A stretch of 64,000 nucleotides of DNA from Cycas panzhihuaensis. Taxonomy: Eukaryota; Cycadophyta. Where the stretch lies: positions 43,159,741 through 43,223,740 of the forward strand of contig CM041465.1 of the NCBI GenBank assembly GCA_023213395.1. The letters are read 5' to 3'. Each line of letters starts with the position of its first letter. Position 1 is the first letter of the stretch. A program made the translations under genes and the position numbers. Below, piece by piece: positions 21,303 to 32,700 of this stretch. The notes under the pieces were generated by a model that saw nothing but the letters and a program-made list of their open reading frames with translations, made no database searches and was not told the origin of the DNA.

Positions 21303-22295
21303 TGATTCACTAGGCCTCTACTTTATTTCTCTGAGGGTAATCTCCATAGCCTCGTTACTTCAAAATTTCTGAAATCTTTCCTCAAAGAATTTCTTTATAT
21401 TCTCCTATGTTTCCGTTTTATCCAACTCTTTGTACCATGCCAATAGTACTCCTCTTAATGTATAGACAATTCTTGCCTTTATTTTATCTTCCTCTGTGAT
21501 TTTCTTCACATCGATCAAATTTTGAAACAAGTATACGTGTTCTGCTACATCTGAGATGGCATTGGAGATAAGTTTCCCAAAATCCCTGAAATCGTCCATC
21601 TTTGGTGATTGCACTGGTGTCCTTCCCAGTGGTGATCCTTCTCTTTTTGTCTCTTCAAAGGATACTACTTCTTTTTCTCCATCCTTCACTTTAGGTGGTG
21701 TATTTGGGGTGCTTGGTGCAGCACTATCTCTTCCAAATAGAGGATGCTTGAATGGTGTTTTTAAATGTATTGGCTCCGGTACTCCTGGTACTTGTACCGT
21801 CAATGGTGTGACCACTAAATATGATTGGTTGGACCCCCTGTTCGGTGAATCCTCAAATAGTTTCCTTGTTATTTTAGTCTCCCAATCTGCTGGGGGACCT
21901 TCCTCCTCTTTTTTCTCGTTATCACTTAGGTCCTTCGAGGTATCATCCACACTTGTATATTCTTCTTTCCCTAGGGTGTCGTTTTGTTCCACATCTCCTC
22001 TTGGTTTTTCCTCCTTTTTCGGGCTTAAAAGGTCATACTTGATTGGAGCAGGTGTTACTACCATCTGCACGCCATTGTTTTCCTCTCCTTGGTCTTGAGG
22101 TGTCTGGGCTCCACTTGCCTTAGATTCTTCAACGGATTGTCCCTTAGTCTCGTTATTATGTAGACTCGCTTTTCTTGCCCTTCTTAATTTTGATTCCTTT
22201 GAACATCGTAATGCCCTTTGTCTGTGTGTTTCTTTCCCCTTAGGTGAAGTATCCTTTTGTGGGTCTTCTGCCCTCGAAGGCCTCCTAGGTGGCAT
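21303..22295 (-). pseudogene. element D Gag N-terminus and capsid
   Basis: Starts MPPRRPSRAED at 22295, the same start as A and I. Basic leader (KESKLRRARK), acidic middle, and capsid motif TLRGVLLAWYKELD, then a TAG at about 21405 and further stops in the SFEERF-like block. Comparison of the A, D and I N-termini suggests that the acidic middle varies while the basic leader and capsid are conserved. Confidence 0.82.
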
Positions 22296-22422
22296 TGGAA
22301 GGTCCCTTGGCTATTGAAAGCTTAGTTACAACCCGCCATCACGACGATAGCCAGGGTCCTCTATCCTTTGAACATTTTCCCCTTATGAAACTCCTGGCCC
22401 TAGTCCCTCCTTAGTGGACGTA

Positions 22423-22435
22423 GGCAACGGAACCA
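22423..22435 (-). promoter_or_regulatory. element D primer binding site
   Basis: Identical 13-mer to the sites in A and I (TGGTTCCGTTGCC on the element strand), one base inside the LTR. Confidence 0.7.
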
Positions 22436-22436
22436 A

Positions 22437-23296
22437 TGTTGAATTTTACACGATCTCCTTATTGAGCTGGGTACAGTTGTCAAGGGATCACTAGTAGTCT
22501 AGTTTAGGATACAGTCAACATGCTTCATACACCAAGGTTATCACATATTCTCTCATAATTCCACACAATGTCATCATAGATTACACACAACAGTATAATA
22601 ATCAACAAGTATCCATCATGCAAGCATCATAGACACATAAAACATAGATTTCCACATAACTCTTCTCTTTATTAAGCAATAGGTCTTAGACAATTAGTTA
22701 TGGAATGTATCCTCTATACATTCCAGCCATATACATAGGATTCTGTCATACACATTCCAAAAAGGAAATGCATCTGCTGTAACTCCAATCTGTACCACTG
22801 ATTTGGCTTGTTGGCTACTATGCCACCATGTGGAATGAATGATCGGCTTTCACTACTAGAATGGTCCTCAATGGTCTCTTTAAATGTGCCCTTTTGGTAC
22901 CTTTTGATGAAGGGTTATGACTTCCTATCATAACCGTACCTTTTCAATCACAATGTGACCTTTCACTTAACACTTGATTAGTTTCTCCTTTAATGGTGCC
23001 TTTTCATCGGTACGTCCGTACGTACATCCTTATGGGCTGACGTCATCATCCTTGGGTGCTTTTTGGGTCAGGTTTGGTCGTGCATACCCTACTGTCCGCT
23101 AGTGTACTGAGAACGGTATGCACCCTGTGTTGCGTACCTATTATGGTACGCACCTATCATACATACCCAGAATGCTTGTTTTTCCACCTTTTTCCACTGT
23201 GCATACCTCTGTACGTTTCGTACTTGCATTCCACTAGTCAATATAGTCCTACATTCTGTCTTCCTCATAGCCTATGTGCCAAAATATACCCCAACA
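22437..23296 (-). repeat. 5' LTR of element D
   Basis: 860 bp; plus-strand ends TGTTGAATTT and ATACCCCAACA. It resembles the A LTRs along most of its length, including the TTTATTAAGCAATAGG block and the GTACGTCCGTACGTAC cluster at 23010-23027. Followed on the right by ATGCC, its probable target duplication, with no partner visible. Confidence 0.85.
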
Positions 23297-23914
23297 ATGC
23301 CCGTTTGATCAAATCTGTGCAAGTTACAGTGCCAAAATTTTTATCAAGGTATATAATATATATTGTAAATGTTTTTCAAATATTAAATTAGATTGGAAAG
23401 TATTATGAAATCTGTGGACTCCAAATCAAATAGGGTGAATTTGATTGGAATTAATAGAATTGGAATTTGATTTGAAATCCGCTAGCCCCCTAGTGGTTAA
23501 CCCCTCGGTTATATGAAGTCCTAATGTGACTTGCAGTTTATCCTTTAAAGGGGCTTAAAACTACCCTTCTTCAGTTTTTGGTAGTTAAGGAGGTCTTTGT
23601 ATAGTTTTTTGCAATTTCTTCTCATCCAGGTATCCGTTCTGTGCCGTTGAAATCGTATTTCAGAGATGGTCGTTTTAGTATGTGATTTGAAGGTATTTGC
23701 TGAGGATTTTTTGAAGTTATTTCAGTTTGAAATTGATGCATAAATCTTGAAGTAATGTGTTTGTGATCCACTACTTCATACATCATGGTGTTTAGTGATG
23801 TCATTGTTTTTATATCAGAAAAGAATGAATTCAAGTTAACAAATTTTTCCCAGGCCTTACCCAGATATATTGGAACTAATTTTTGAATTTGGAAAATTAA
23901 AATAGTGTATATTT
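23297..23914. other. AT-rich stretch without recognisable gene
   Basis: I see no coding domain or LTR ends. It contains pyrimidine-rich and intron-like stretches (for example 23600-23720) but no exon I can name. It separates the gypsy nest from the copia remnants. Confidence 0.5.
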
Positions 23915-25101
23915 ATGGCTAAAAGGCTATGGAAAATTATTCTTGATGGTACTGCATTGATTAATGAAGAAGGGGAGGAAGACTTTAAGAAAAAGAACAA
24001 ACTAGCAATTGACATTATGCTTACAACATTTGACAAAAAAAACCATCATCGTTCTTACCAATTCCTTTTTTATGGAATTCAAATGTTAATACTGCTAACG
24101 AGGCATGGAATCTGTTGAAGGATGCATATGAAGAGAGCCTTCAAGAGGTGCAAGAGGCTCTTGAAAGGGCAAACAAAACCATTGATATCAATAATACAGG
24201 TAAAAGGACGATGAAGAGAATATTGTTGATTCAGGAGAAGAGGTATGCGAAGAAATTGATGAGACTGTTGATAAATGTGAAGAAATTACTCTTGAATATG
24301 TTGTTGAATCTAAGCATAATGAGATCGATGATTTGATTGCTAACAATGGTGATCAAACAATAAGAATTCCACTAGATGAATCTATTGCTTTAGGGGAGGA
24401 TGAAGTCAAATCGATTTGTTCTTTTGAAGATGTTATTGAGTCCATTCTTGACTACTCACAAATAGATGAAAACTTTCCACCAAAAGTTGGAGGAATTGTT
24501 GTTAGAAGTACTAATCAAGAGGAAGAACACATACAGGATGCAGATGTTGATGTTTGTATTTCAAATGATGTTGATTCTTCTTTTGTTAACTTATCTTCAA
24601 ATTTTGACATTGGTTCGATAGATGTTGATCACTCATGTGTTGAAGGTAATGAAGACGAATAGGTGATGAGTAAACTGATGAATGAAGACACACTTGGTTT
24701 ACACCTCAAATTTCAAGATGTTTTTTAGGAGCACTTACAAGATTGCTTGTCAGATTCATGCCAGACCCAAATTGGTCAACTATGACCTACTACACATTTT
24801 ACGTGAAAGGATTCTTTATTGCATATGAAGATGAAGAAGACAAAGTTCAAGGACCATCACTCTAGAAGACTACTTCAAGGACGACACTATAGGAACGAAG
24901 ATAAAGATCAGGGCGAAAACATTGTGTTCAAGACTATTCCAAGATCAAGGTGCTGCAAATTCAAAGAATGCAAAGTACATGTTGGTCAAATTAGAAGTCT
25001 AATAGAATTCATGTTTAATGTCCTAAGTCTAATGTCAAATATCATGTTAGTCTTTGGTATTCAGACTCTTTGTAGGCTTGACAGTAAACATTATGGGGAG
25101 G
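23915..25101 (+). pseudogene. element G: Gag-like fragment and acidic ORF, no pol
   Basis: The 5' part, read over two frames (23915-24118 and 24115-24336), resembles copia Gag: RLWKIILDGTALI, then a W-x-LL-x-AYEES block (ANEAWNLLKDAYEES). It is followed by an Asp/Glu-rich open stretch at 24333-24662 (109 codons, EDEVKSICSFEDVIESIL, DADVDVCISNDVDSSF) that I do not recognise. From 24663 to 25100 only broken frames remain. There is no protease, integrase or RT before the 3' LTR, so this may be a non-autonomous element or an internally deleted one. Confidence 0.5.
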
Positions 25102-25498
25102 TGTTGGAAGATAATGTTTAATGTGTATGTGTCCTAATGTATTTAGGTACATGCCATTGTAATGTTAATGTAATGAACATTTGTGCATATAAGTGGTCAT
25201 TAGGTTATTGGTCAATAAATAGGTGTTATGTGGTTGGTTGTGTAAAAGGCCATTTATCTCATATGTAACACATATTATCCTACTCTCTCCCACTTGTGAT
25301 GTATAAATAAGTGGTTGAGGTAGAGTAGATCATATTGAGTCAAGATGGAGTCCATTATGATATTATTGTGGTTATGGAGACATTGTGATATAATCTCTTT
25401 CATATTGAGTTAATGCTATACTATTATGTTCATGATACTTGTTTTATTATTTTTTAATATTAAATGATCTTGAGTGATTTGCATTACATATTCCAACA
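25102..25498 (+). repeat. element G 3' LTR (single copy)
   Basis: 397 bp with good ends, TGTTGGAAGATAATG and CATATTCCAACA (perfect TGTTGGAA/TTCCAACA inverted ends). Preceded by the purine run ATGGGGAGG, which fits a polypurine tract, so I read it as a 3' LTR. A TATA-like TGTATAAATAAG is at about 25302-25313. No second copy is visible in the window, and the flanks (GGAGG / AATAC) do not match. Confidence 0.75.
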
Positions 25499-25944
25499 AA
25501 TACTATAATCATTCAGCCTGATCCTGATTTAGTTGCTACTTGGAAAACTAAGGGCGAAATAGCCTTAGCATTTTTTCATATGATTGTTGGTGTAAATGTT
25601 GATCAAAAGATTGTTAGTGCTCGTACTTCAAAGAAAGCTTAGGACACCTTAATTTCATTGTATGAAGGGCAAGATGATGCTCACATTATTATGAGAAAAA
25701 CTAATTTATATACTTTGAGATATGTTGAGCCTATGTTGGCAATTTTGCTTTCTATCAAAGAAATCAATAATGAGTTGAATACTCTTGGGAAACTAGCTTC
25801 AAAGGATGAACTTGTGACTACAACATTGAATGCATTACCAAAGGAGTGCAATGGTTTCATCTCTTTAATTACAAGAGATGGCACACTTGGCACATAAACT
25901 TTCAATGAACTTGAGAGTCTTTTATTTTGAGAGGAGTAAATTTA
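25499..25944 (+). pseudogene. element E Gag
   Basis: Copia Gag (UBN2-like) lacking its first about 40 residues: QPDPDLVATWKTKGEIALAF, a former Trp now TAG at AWDTLISLYEG, YTLRYVEPMLAILLSIKEIN, ELVTTTLNALPKEC, then a stop and FNELESLL. Interrupted by element F after 25944. Confidence 0.75.
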
Positions 25945-26142
25945 TGTTGGGATGTAATGTTTTATCTAGGGTCTTTAGATAAAGTTCTATGGTTTGTAAT
26001 TGAAGGACACGTGTCATGATATAATGTGTCGGTTACAAGTTAGTTCAAAGGGGGTTACAAACCCTAAATGTATTTATCCTCTTGTACTCTCAATAATATT
26101 CATTCAACATTCTTCATCTATCATTCTGGTATTAATCTAACA
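25945..26142 (+). repeat. 5' LTR of element F
   Basis: 198 bp, starts TGTTGGGATGTAATG and ends TCTAACA; partner of 30942-31139. The following GGGTATTAGAGCAGG is a one- or two-base variant of the initiator-Met primer site. Confidence 0.92.
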
Positions 26143-26861
26143 GGGTATTAGAGCAGGTCATTATACTTGATTGAGAGAGGGTCTCTACGAAACTATGAGA
26201 AGGAGACAAAGGAGACGAGTATAACTTTAGTCAAGTTGAGCTGTAAAGAAGAAGCAAAGAGAAAGGAGAAGACTTCAAGTGAAGAAAAGTTGAATCAAAA
26301 AGAGAAAGACAAGTTCTAGAAGGAGTACGGTTTGCCTGTACAGAACTGTATAGTTGTACGAACCTAAAATTTTCAGAGTCTCAGATTTTTATGAAACTCA
26401 CCTAGATTAAAGATCTCGAGCTCCTCTACACTTTTCTCTTCAACATCGAAGTGATCTAAGGCCGTTTTGAAGGTGGTTTTGGCCATTTTTCAGTTGTGCA
26501 TGTGAAAAAAGAGAATCACAGTTTTTTTTCAAATTTGGCTCAAACTCCAGGTAAAATTTGTCCCAAATATCTTGCTTAAATCATATGACTCTAGTGGATG
26601 CCTTCTTGAAGATTTTTGATGGCTATTTTTTGAGGAAAAAAAAAAAATAGTGAGAAACCCTAGCTACCCTTTGGAGTTTTTGAGCCTCTTTTCTTCCTAC
26701 TCAGGAACTATTTTGAGAAATAAATTACAGATTTGTACTGTACTGCTCAAGACCTTTCTTTTGAGGTAGGTTTCATTCCTATCCGTATAGTTCGGGTACC
26801 GTATGGAAATTCATATAGTTGTACAACCTAGGGCTTTCAGACCCCTGTCTTTCATTTCAAA

Positions 26862-27727
26862 ATGGCCTCATCTATCTTAGCCCTATCTGATGGTGACAAG
26901 CTCATTGACACCAACTACCATATTTGGAAAATAAAAATAGAGACACTCCTAAGAGCAAAACATGCTTGGAGAATTGCAACGGGAGCTGAAGTCAAACCTA
27001 AGGATGTTGGGACTTATTTAACCAGCTGGGAAGAACGAGATAGTACAGGGGTTATGATATTAAAACTATCAATATTTGATTCCCTCCTTATATATGTTGA
27101 GAATTTGTACTCCACTACAAGCATTTGGAAATGTCTTGAGAACTTGTATGAACAAAAAAACAAGGCCAAAATAATAGCTTTAAAAGAAGAACTATTCAAA
27201 CTCCACATGAAGGAGTTTGAAACCATCACTGATTTCATGCATAAAGTGGTTTCACTAAGAAATGATCTTTCTAGTGTGGTGCTCCAATTACAGATCAGGA
27301 GTTAGTAGAATTGGTGGTCAACAAATTGCCTAAATTGTTTGATGTGACAATAAACACCATCACCAATATTGATCAGATAGTAGCGATGACATTGGATACT
27401 TTGACAGGATTGCTGCTAAGATAGGAGCAAAGGAACAAAAGATATAAGGATGTAGGAGAACTTGAGGATGCATTTACCTCTAGACTAAACTTGGGATCCA
27501 GAGGCCGAAGCAGAGGAAGAGAGAGAACTCCTAAAGTTCGTGGTCCATCACGAGGTTGTTGGCAAGACACAAGAGGACGAGGATGTAGTACAACCCCAAG
27601 AATTTGTTATAACTGCAGTAAGACTAGTCATTTTGCAAGTCCATGTAGGGCTTTTGACGTGTACTATCATTGTGGCCAACTGGGACATTTCTCTTACCAA
27701 TGCCGAGTCAAGAGAGCAGACATTTAG
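26862..27727 (+). pseudogene. element F Gag with zinc knuckles
   Basis: Starts MASSILALSDGDKL, then YHIWKIKIETLLRAK, IWKCLENLYEQK and LKEELFKLHMKE, a standard copia Gag. A frameshift near 27295 and a stop near 27421 break it; the last piece has an Arg/Gly-rich stretch and CYNCSKTSHFASPC. A second knuckle (YYHCGQLGHFSYQC) has lost its first Cys to Tyr. The leader 26143-26861 upstream has no ORF. Confidence 0.85.
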
Positions 27728-28197
27728 AGAGGGAAGCGTCCAATGGGGAACTACAACAAAGAACAGACTGATGATGATGAGGAAGAGGAAACAACTTTCT
27801 TCGTTGCACTTGCAACAAGCCTCCAGGACAAGGACGTGTGGCACATTGACTCAGGAGCGTCATGCCACATGACGAATCAAGAAGAATGGTTTGAACCTTG
27901 CAGCCATACTCTTCAGATAAATTAGTGGAATTAGGGGACAAATATCCCCTTGAAATAAAAGGAGTGGGAATCATAGCTGTCAAAATGCAGGACATGGTTG
28001 AAAAAATTGGAAATGTACTCTTGGTTCTTAATCTGAAAATGTACCTATTGTCTGTCTCTCAACTTAGAAAAAAGGGGTTACGTACTATTTTTTAGAAAAA
28101 AGGATTTTGCTATATCCTTGATATGTAAAATAATGGCCATGTAATTACAAAAGGGGCTGAAAGTAATGACCTGTATAGGCTACTTTCAGATCTTGTT
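27728..28197 (+). pseudogene. element F aspartic protease
   Basis: VWHIDSGASCHMTNQEEWF near 27836-27893 is the copia protease active site, preceded by an acidic stretch (DDDEEEETTF). After a frame change near 27898 the flap region (LGDKYPLEIKGVG, LLVLNLKMYLLSVSQL) continues, with stops near 28096 and 28126. Confidence 0.85.
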
Positions 28198-29090
28198 TTG
28201 CCTGATGTAAAAGCATGTACTGCAGTGAGTCATAGTAATAAAATGTGGCATTTGAAGTATGGCCATCCTCCCATAGACAAACTAAAGAATATGGAAAAAG
28301 AGGGTCTAGTAAAAGGTTTACCCTCAACCACATCCAATAATTTTGTATGTAAAAGTTACCAATTAGAAAAACAACACAAGCTGGCCTTCTAAGAAAGCAA
28401 GTGGCGAGCCCAAAAAAAATTAGAATTAATTCATACTAACCTATGTGGCTCATTCACTCCACATTCCATCAATGGATGTAGATACATTCTCGCATTCATA
28501 GATGATTTGACCAGAAAAATTTGGGTCTACTTCTTGCATAATAAATCAGAAGTCTATGATGTATTTAAAGAATTTAAGGCTGAAACAGAGCTGGGGGCAG
28601 AGGCAAGAATCAAGTGCATAAGATTTGATGGCGAAGGTGAGTACATCTCCAAAGATTTTTTGGAATACTATAAGGCCAATAGAATACAGAGGCAATTTAG
28701 AACGCCCTATACACCCCAATCTAGTGGGGTTGGAGAAAGAAAAAAAGATAGTCATCATGGAAATGGCCAGTAGCATGATGTATGAGAAAACTGTTCCAAA
28801 ATATATTGGGCTGAAGTAGTCAACATAGCCTGCTACTTACTGAATAGAAGCCCAACCAAGGCAGTGGACCATCTTACCCCTGAGGAAGCATGGATAGGAA
28901 GAAAGCTAGATGTAAGTCATCTGAAAGTGTTTGGCAATCAAGCATTTGTTCACATACCAGACAAAAAAATAACAAAGCTTGATTCAAAAAGCTTGGAATG
29001 CTTTATGGTTGGCTACAGCAAAAACTCCAAAGCCTACAAATGCATGGATACAAAGACACAAAATATATGTAAGTTGGGATGTCATCTTCA
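28198..29090 (+). pseudogene. element F integrase
   Basis: Zinc-binding region KMWHLKYGHPPIDKL ... CKSYQLEKQ, with the expected His pair and a damaged Cys pair. Core: IHTNLCGSFTPHSINGCRYI (first Asp replaced by Asn in H-T-N), IRFDGEGEYISKDF (second Asp), TPYTPQSSGVGERKK (Glu). Frameshift near 28740. The C-terminal copia blocks LTPEEAWIGRKLDVSHLKVF and KCFMVGY-like follow at 28864-29094. Confidence 0.85.
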
Positions 29091-30119
29091 ATGAAGAAGA
29101 CAAAGAAGAGGATACAAACTAGATCAAGGTCATGGAACGAACACCTTAGGTATCTTCTCCAGACACTCCTGCAAAAAGAAGAATATGACATAACTTCAAA
29201 GGATATCTCAGAAGAAACTGCTTCACCCCAAGCCTCTCACAGCGATTCTACTCTAGAAAATGAAGAATCTGAAGAATCAAGGACAGATGAAACTAAAAAG
29301 GAAACAAGGGTCCCCAAATGGTATCTCAAAACCATTGAGGAAGGAGAAGGGGAGATACGTCCTCACAAAATAAGGAGTCAAAAACATAGAGCCTTGATCA
29401 GTCAGGTAGAGCCACAATCATATATTGAAGCAAAGGAGCACATTGAATGGAGGAAAGCCATGGATGCTGAACTAGACTCCATAATCAAAAACCAAACCTG
29501 GGAACTGGTTAAACTGCCTCCCAATAAGCTTGTTGTAAATTGTAAATGGATCTATAAAATCAAGGAAGGAGCCAATGGGAAGATAGAAAAATATAAAGCC
29601 AGGCTAGTTGCAAAAGGCTACACACAAACAACAAGAGTGGACTATGAAGAAACTTTCTCACCTGTGGCTAAACTAAACACGGTGAGAATGAGTAGCTCCG
29701 GGCAAAAGAACTGGAAGATATACCAACTAGACATCAAAAGTTCCTTTTTGAACGGTGAAATAGAAGAAGAAATCTACATGTCACAACCTGAGGGTTACAT
29801 CAAACAGGAACAAGAGCACTTGGTTTGCAAATTGAAAAAGGCACTATATGGTCTGAAACAGGCCCCTTGTGCCTAGCATGCAAAATTGAATAACCATCTT
29901 TGCAAGAATGGATTTCATAGGAGCAACTCAGGCTCAAGTCTATATGTAGAAAACGTAAATGGTGTAATCACTATAATAGTGGTATATGTTGACGACAGGA
30001 TCCTCACCGATGATGATGAGGAATCAATATCTAATATAAAGAATCAACTGGAGAGCAAGTTTGAGATGACTGATGTGGGACTTCTTAACTACTATTTGGG
30101 AATCCAAGTTGATCAATAG
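29079..30119 (+). pseudogene. element F reverse transcriptase
   Basis: An acidic linker precedes WRKAMDAELDSIIKNQTWEL, CKWIYKIKEGANGKIEKYKA, QLDIKSSFLNGEIEEEIYM (first catalytic Asp), LKKALYGLKQAP, and the catalytic box VVYVDDRIL near 29976-30005. Stops are at about 29875 and 30117. Standard copia RT. Confidence 0.9.
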
Positions 30120-30941
30120 TGCAACTCAATCACCTTGAGCCAAAGCAAATGCATTAAAGATTTGCTAACTAAGTTTCAGATGGACAAATGCAACCCATGC
30201 TCCACTCCCATGGAAGTAAATTGCAACTTGGTTCTAGATGAAAAAGAATCTTGTGTTGATGCCACTCTGTACAGACAGCTTGTTGGCAGTCTCATCTATC
30301 TCACAACAACCAGACCTGATATTTCATATGTTGTAGGTCTGATATCAAGATACATGCATGAGCCTAGAACAAAACATTGGCATGCTACAAAGAAGATTTT
30401 AAGATATCTAAAAGGAACAACATAATTGAAATTGATGTTTCCAAACGGAAAATCTCATCAATTGACAGGTTTCTGTGATTCAAATTGGGTAGGTGACAAG
30501 GAACAAAGGAAATCAACTAGTGGACATTGTTTCTTTTTAGGCTCAGCACCAACCTCCTGGACCAGCAAAAGACAAGCAATTGTAGCACTGTCATCTATAG
30601 AGGCAGAATACAAATCAACAGTCAGTGCAACTGCTGATGCAATATGGCTAAGACAACTCTTGAATGACATGAAGTAACCTCAAAAGGGAGCAACTACAGT
30701 CCACTGTGACAATCAAAGTGCCATCAAACTTACCAAAAATCCAGTACTTCATGCTAGGACCAAGCAAATCGAAGTACACCATCATTTCATTCGAGAAAAA
30801 GTCCAAAAGAAGGAGATAGATCTTGTTTACTATCCAATAGGTGATCAAGTGGCTGATATATTGACAAAGCCACTAGGAAAACACAGATTCGAAATTCTTA
30901 GAGACAAAATAGGGTTAAAAGGATAAAACATTAAGAGAGGG
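30120..30941 (+). pseudogene. element F RNase H and polypurine tract
   Basis: YRQLVGSLIYLTTTRPDISY, WHATKKILRYLKGT, FCDSNWVGDKEQRKSTSG, SSIEAEYKS, then VHCDNQSAIKL, HHHFIREKV and DQVADILTKPLG. All catalytic positions are visible; stops occur at 30423 and 30675. The purine run AAGAGAGGG at 30933-30941 precedes the LTR. Confidence 0.88.
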
Positions 30942-31139
30942 TGTTGGGATGTGATGTTTTATCTAGGGTCTTTAGATAAAGTTCTATGGTTTGTAACTGA
31001 AGGACAGGTGTCATGATGTAATGTGTCGTTTACAAGTTAGTTCAAAGGGAGTTACAAACCCTAAATGTGTTTATTCTCTTGTACTCTCAATGATATTCAT
31101 TCAACATTCTTCATCTATCATTTTGGCATCAATCTAACA
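30942..31139 (+). repeat. 3' LTR of element F
   Basis: 198 bp, partner of 25945-26142, ending TCTAACA. Followed by ATCTA and the continuation of element E. Confidence 0.92.
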
Positions 31140-31144
31140 ATCTA

Positions 31145-31856
31145 TTCTTGACATGATGAACCATCAACATCAGGTGCATTCACAATGAAATATAAGGGCA
31201 AGCAATATCCCAAACAATCTTTTCATAAACTGTTTGGAATATGAAGATTAGTACATCAAAAGCCATTGTCACGTCATTATTGTGGGAAGATGGGTGACAT
31301 TGCACCTAAATGTCAAAAGAAGTAATTTGATATGCAATAACAACAACAATTCTAACAATCACAACAACAACAACCACGTCAACAACAGAATTAGCAGTGT
31401 CAATAACACTCCTCTAGACGAAATTGAGGTGGATTTCGAGGAGATCAAAGAGGAACGAGGGACTTTAGAGGTGGCAACCAATGCCACACCAATCAATTTG
31501 CTAATGAGGAAAAATTATTTTGTGCTTATCACAATTCTCAAAGTGATAGCACATGCATGATTGACTTGGGAATATCTTGAGACATGATAGGCAATGACGA
31601 GTTGCTCTCCGATATTAAAGAAGGAAGGGGGCAAATAGTTATGTTTGGCAACAATGAATCAATTGAGACATCTGGAGTAGGCAAAATTGCCTATTTTCAT
31701 TCTTCGAATTACCCTACTTCTACATTTCCCACTAGAGATGCCTACTTGATACCTTTAATGCATAAAAGTCTCTTATTTGTTAGTCAACTGAATAAACAAG
31801 ATATGTGTATATTATTTAAAGGTGGGAAATGCGTCATTAGTGATTGATATGATTAA
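31145..31856 (+). pseudogene. element E zinc finger, Gln-rich region and protease
   Basis: FTMKYKGKQYPKQSF, then a damaged knuckle (HYCGKMGDIAPKC), then a CAA-rich stretch at 31336-31400 that encodes Gln in the Gag frame, and an RGG-like GFRGDQRGTRDFRGGN. The protease site is CMIDxGISxDM near 31550-31582, with both Ser and Arg codons now stops (usually MIDSGxSxHM). The flap part is open at 31584-31847 (MFGNNESIETSGVGKI, LLFVSQL). Confidence 0.78.
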
Positions 31857-32700
31857 GTGATTGCCATTGGTCATGAAGACCATGGTCTTTACAAATTGGA
31901 TGTATCAAATATCTCACTTGATATTGCTCGAGCTAATTCTGTCACACAATCTATGACCAAAGAACAACTTTGGCATAACAAGCTAGGCCATTTAAGCCTA
32001 GGTAACATCAAAATGATGTTTAACAAAAACATGGTGCATGGGCTTCCAAAGATATCAGCATCAAAATGTCTTTGTGAAACATGTATTGTGGGAAAATGAC
32101 ATAGAGAGCCTTTTCCTAAAGGCAATGCATAGCATGCATCACAACTTTTGCAACTAGTTCACACAGATCTATGTGGACCCATGCCCATAGCATCTCTTGG
32201 AGGGGCTTTGTACTACATCACCTTCATTGATGATTTTTCATACAAGGTTTGGGTATACTTCATCAAACATAAATTAGAGGTGTTAGAAAAAATCAAGGAA
32301 TTCAAACTTGAGGTGTAAAATGAGGTAGAATCTTCAATCAAAATGTTGAGATCTGACAATGGAGGTGAATTTACCTTAAGGGAGTTTAATCGATTATGCA
32401 AAGCCCATGGAATCAAAAGGCAACTCACTGCTCTACATACACATCAACAGAATGGAGTATCTGAGTGGATGAATAGGACTTTGGCCAACAAAGCCAAAGT
32501 AATGATGCATGCAAAAGGACTTTGTCCTTCCTATTAGGTAGAAGCATTCCATAGAGCAGCTTGTGTGGCCAATAGGAGCCCAACTACAACAGTCTCTGAT
32601 ATCACACCAGAGGAGGCTTGGTTTGGTAAAAGGCCAATTGTTAGCTCTTTGAGGACTTTTGAGTGCATTACTTATCTGCACATTCCCCAACAACAAAGAA
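31857..32700 (+). pseudogene. element E integrase
   Basis: LWHNKLGHLSLGNIKMM and CLCETCIVGK form the zinc-binding part. Core: VHTDLCGPMPI (Asp), FIDDFSYKVWVYF, LRSDNGGEFTLREF (Asp), QNGVSEWMNRTL (Glu present). Then VSDITPEEAWFGKRP and a frame change near 32660. Stops are near 32097, 32318 and 32536. Confidence 0.87.

Larger units (their letters stand above)
19893..23296 (-). mobile_element. element D: Ty3/gypsy, 5' part only (same family as A and I)
   Basis: Minus-strand element with a 5' LTR at 22437-23296, primer site 22423-22435, Gag, nucleocapsid and the start of protease. It stops at 19893, exactly at the outer edge of element B's 3' LTR. The simplest reading is that B inserted into D's protease and that the rest of D lies beyond the left end of the window. 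Confidence 0.85.
25945..31139 (+). mobile_element. element F: Ty1/copia, full length
   Basis: A 5.2-kb element with 198-bp LTRs (25945-26142 and 30942-31139), a TATTAGAGC-type primer site, gag, protease, integrase, RT, RNase H and a purine tract. The flanks are ATTTA (25940-25944) and ATCTA (31140-31144), a target duplication with one change. It splits the gag of element E. By eye I count about 12 differences between the two LTRs, roughly 6 per cent, so it is not recent. Frameshifts and stops are scattered through pol. Confidence 0.93.

Noticed and set aside
24819-25121. 100-codon ORF running into the G LTR
   Set aside because: Runs across the purine tract into the LTR without any domain; chance ORF.
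31282-31560. Asn-rich open stretch on the plus strand in element E
   Set aside because: It is the CAA-rich Gag region read out of frame (Gln in the Gag frame), so the Asn tract is an artefact.
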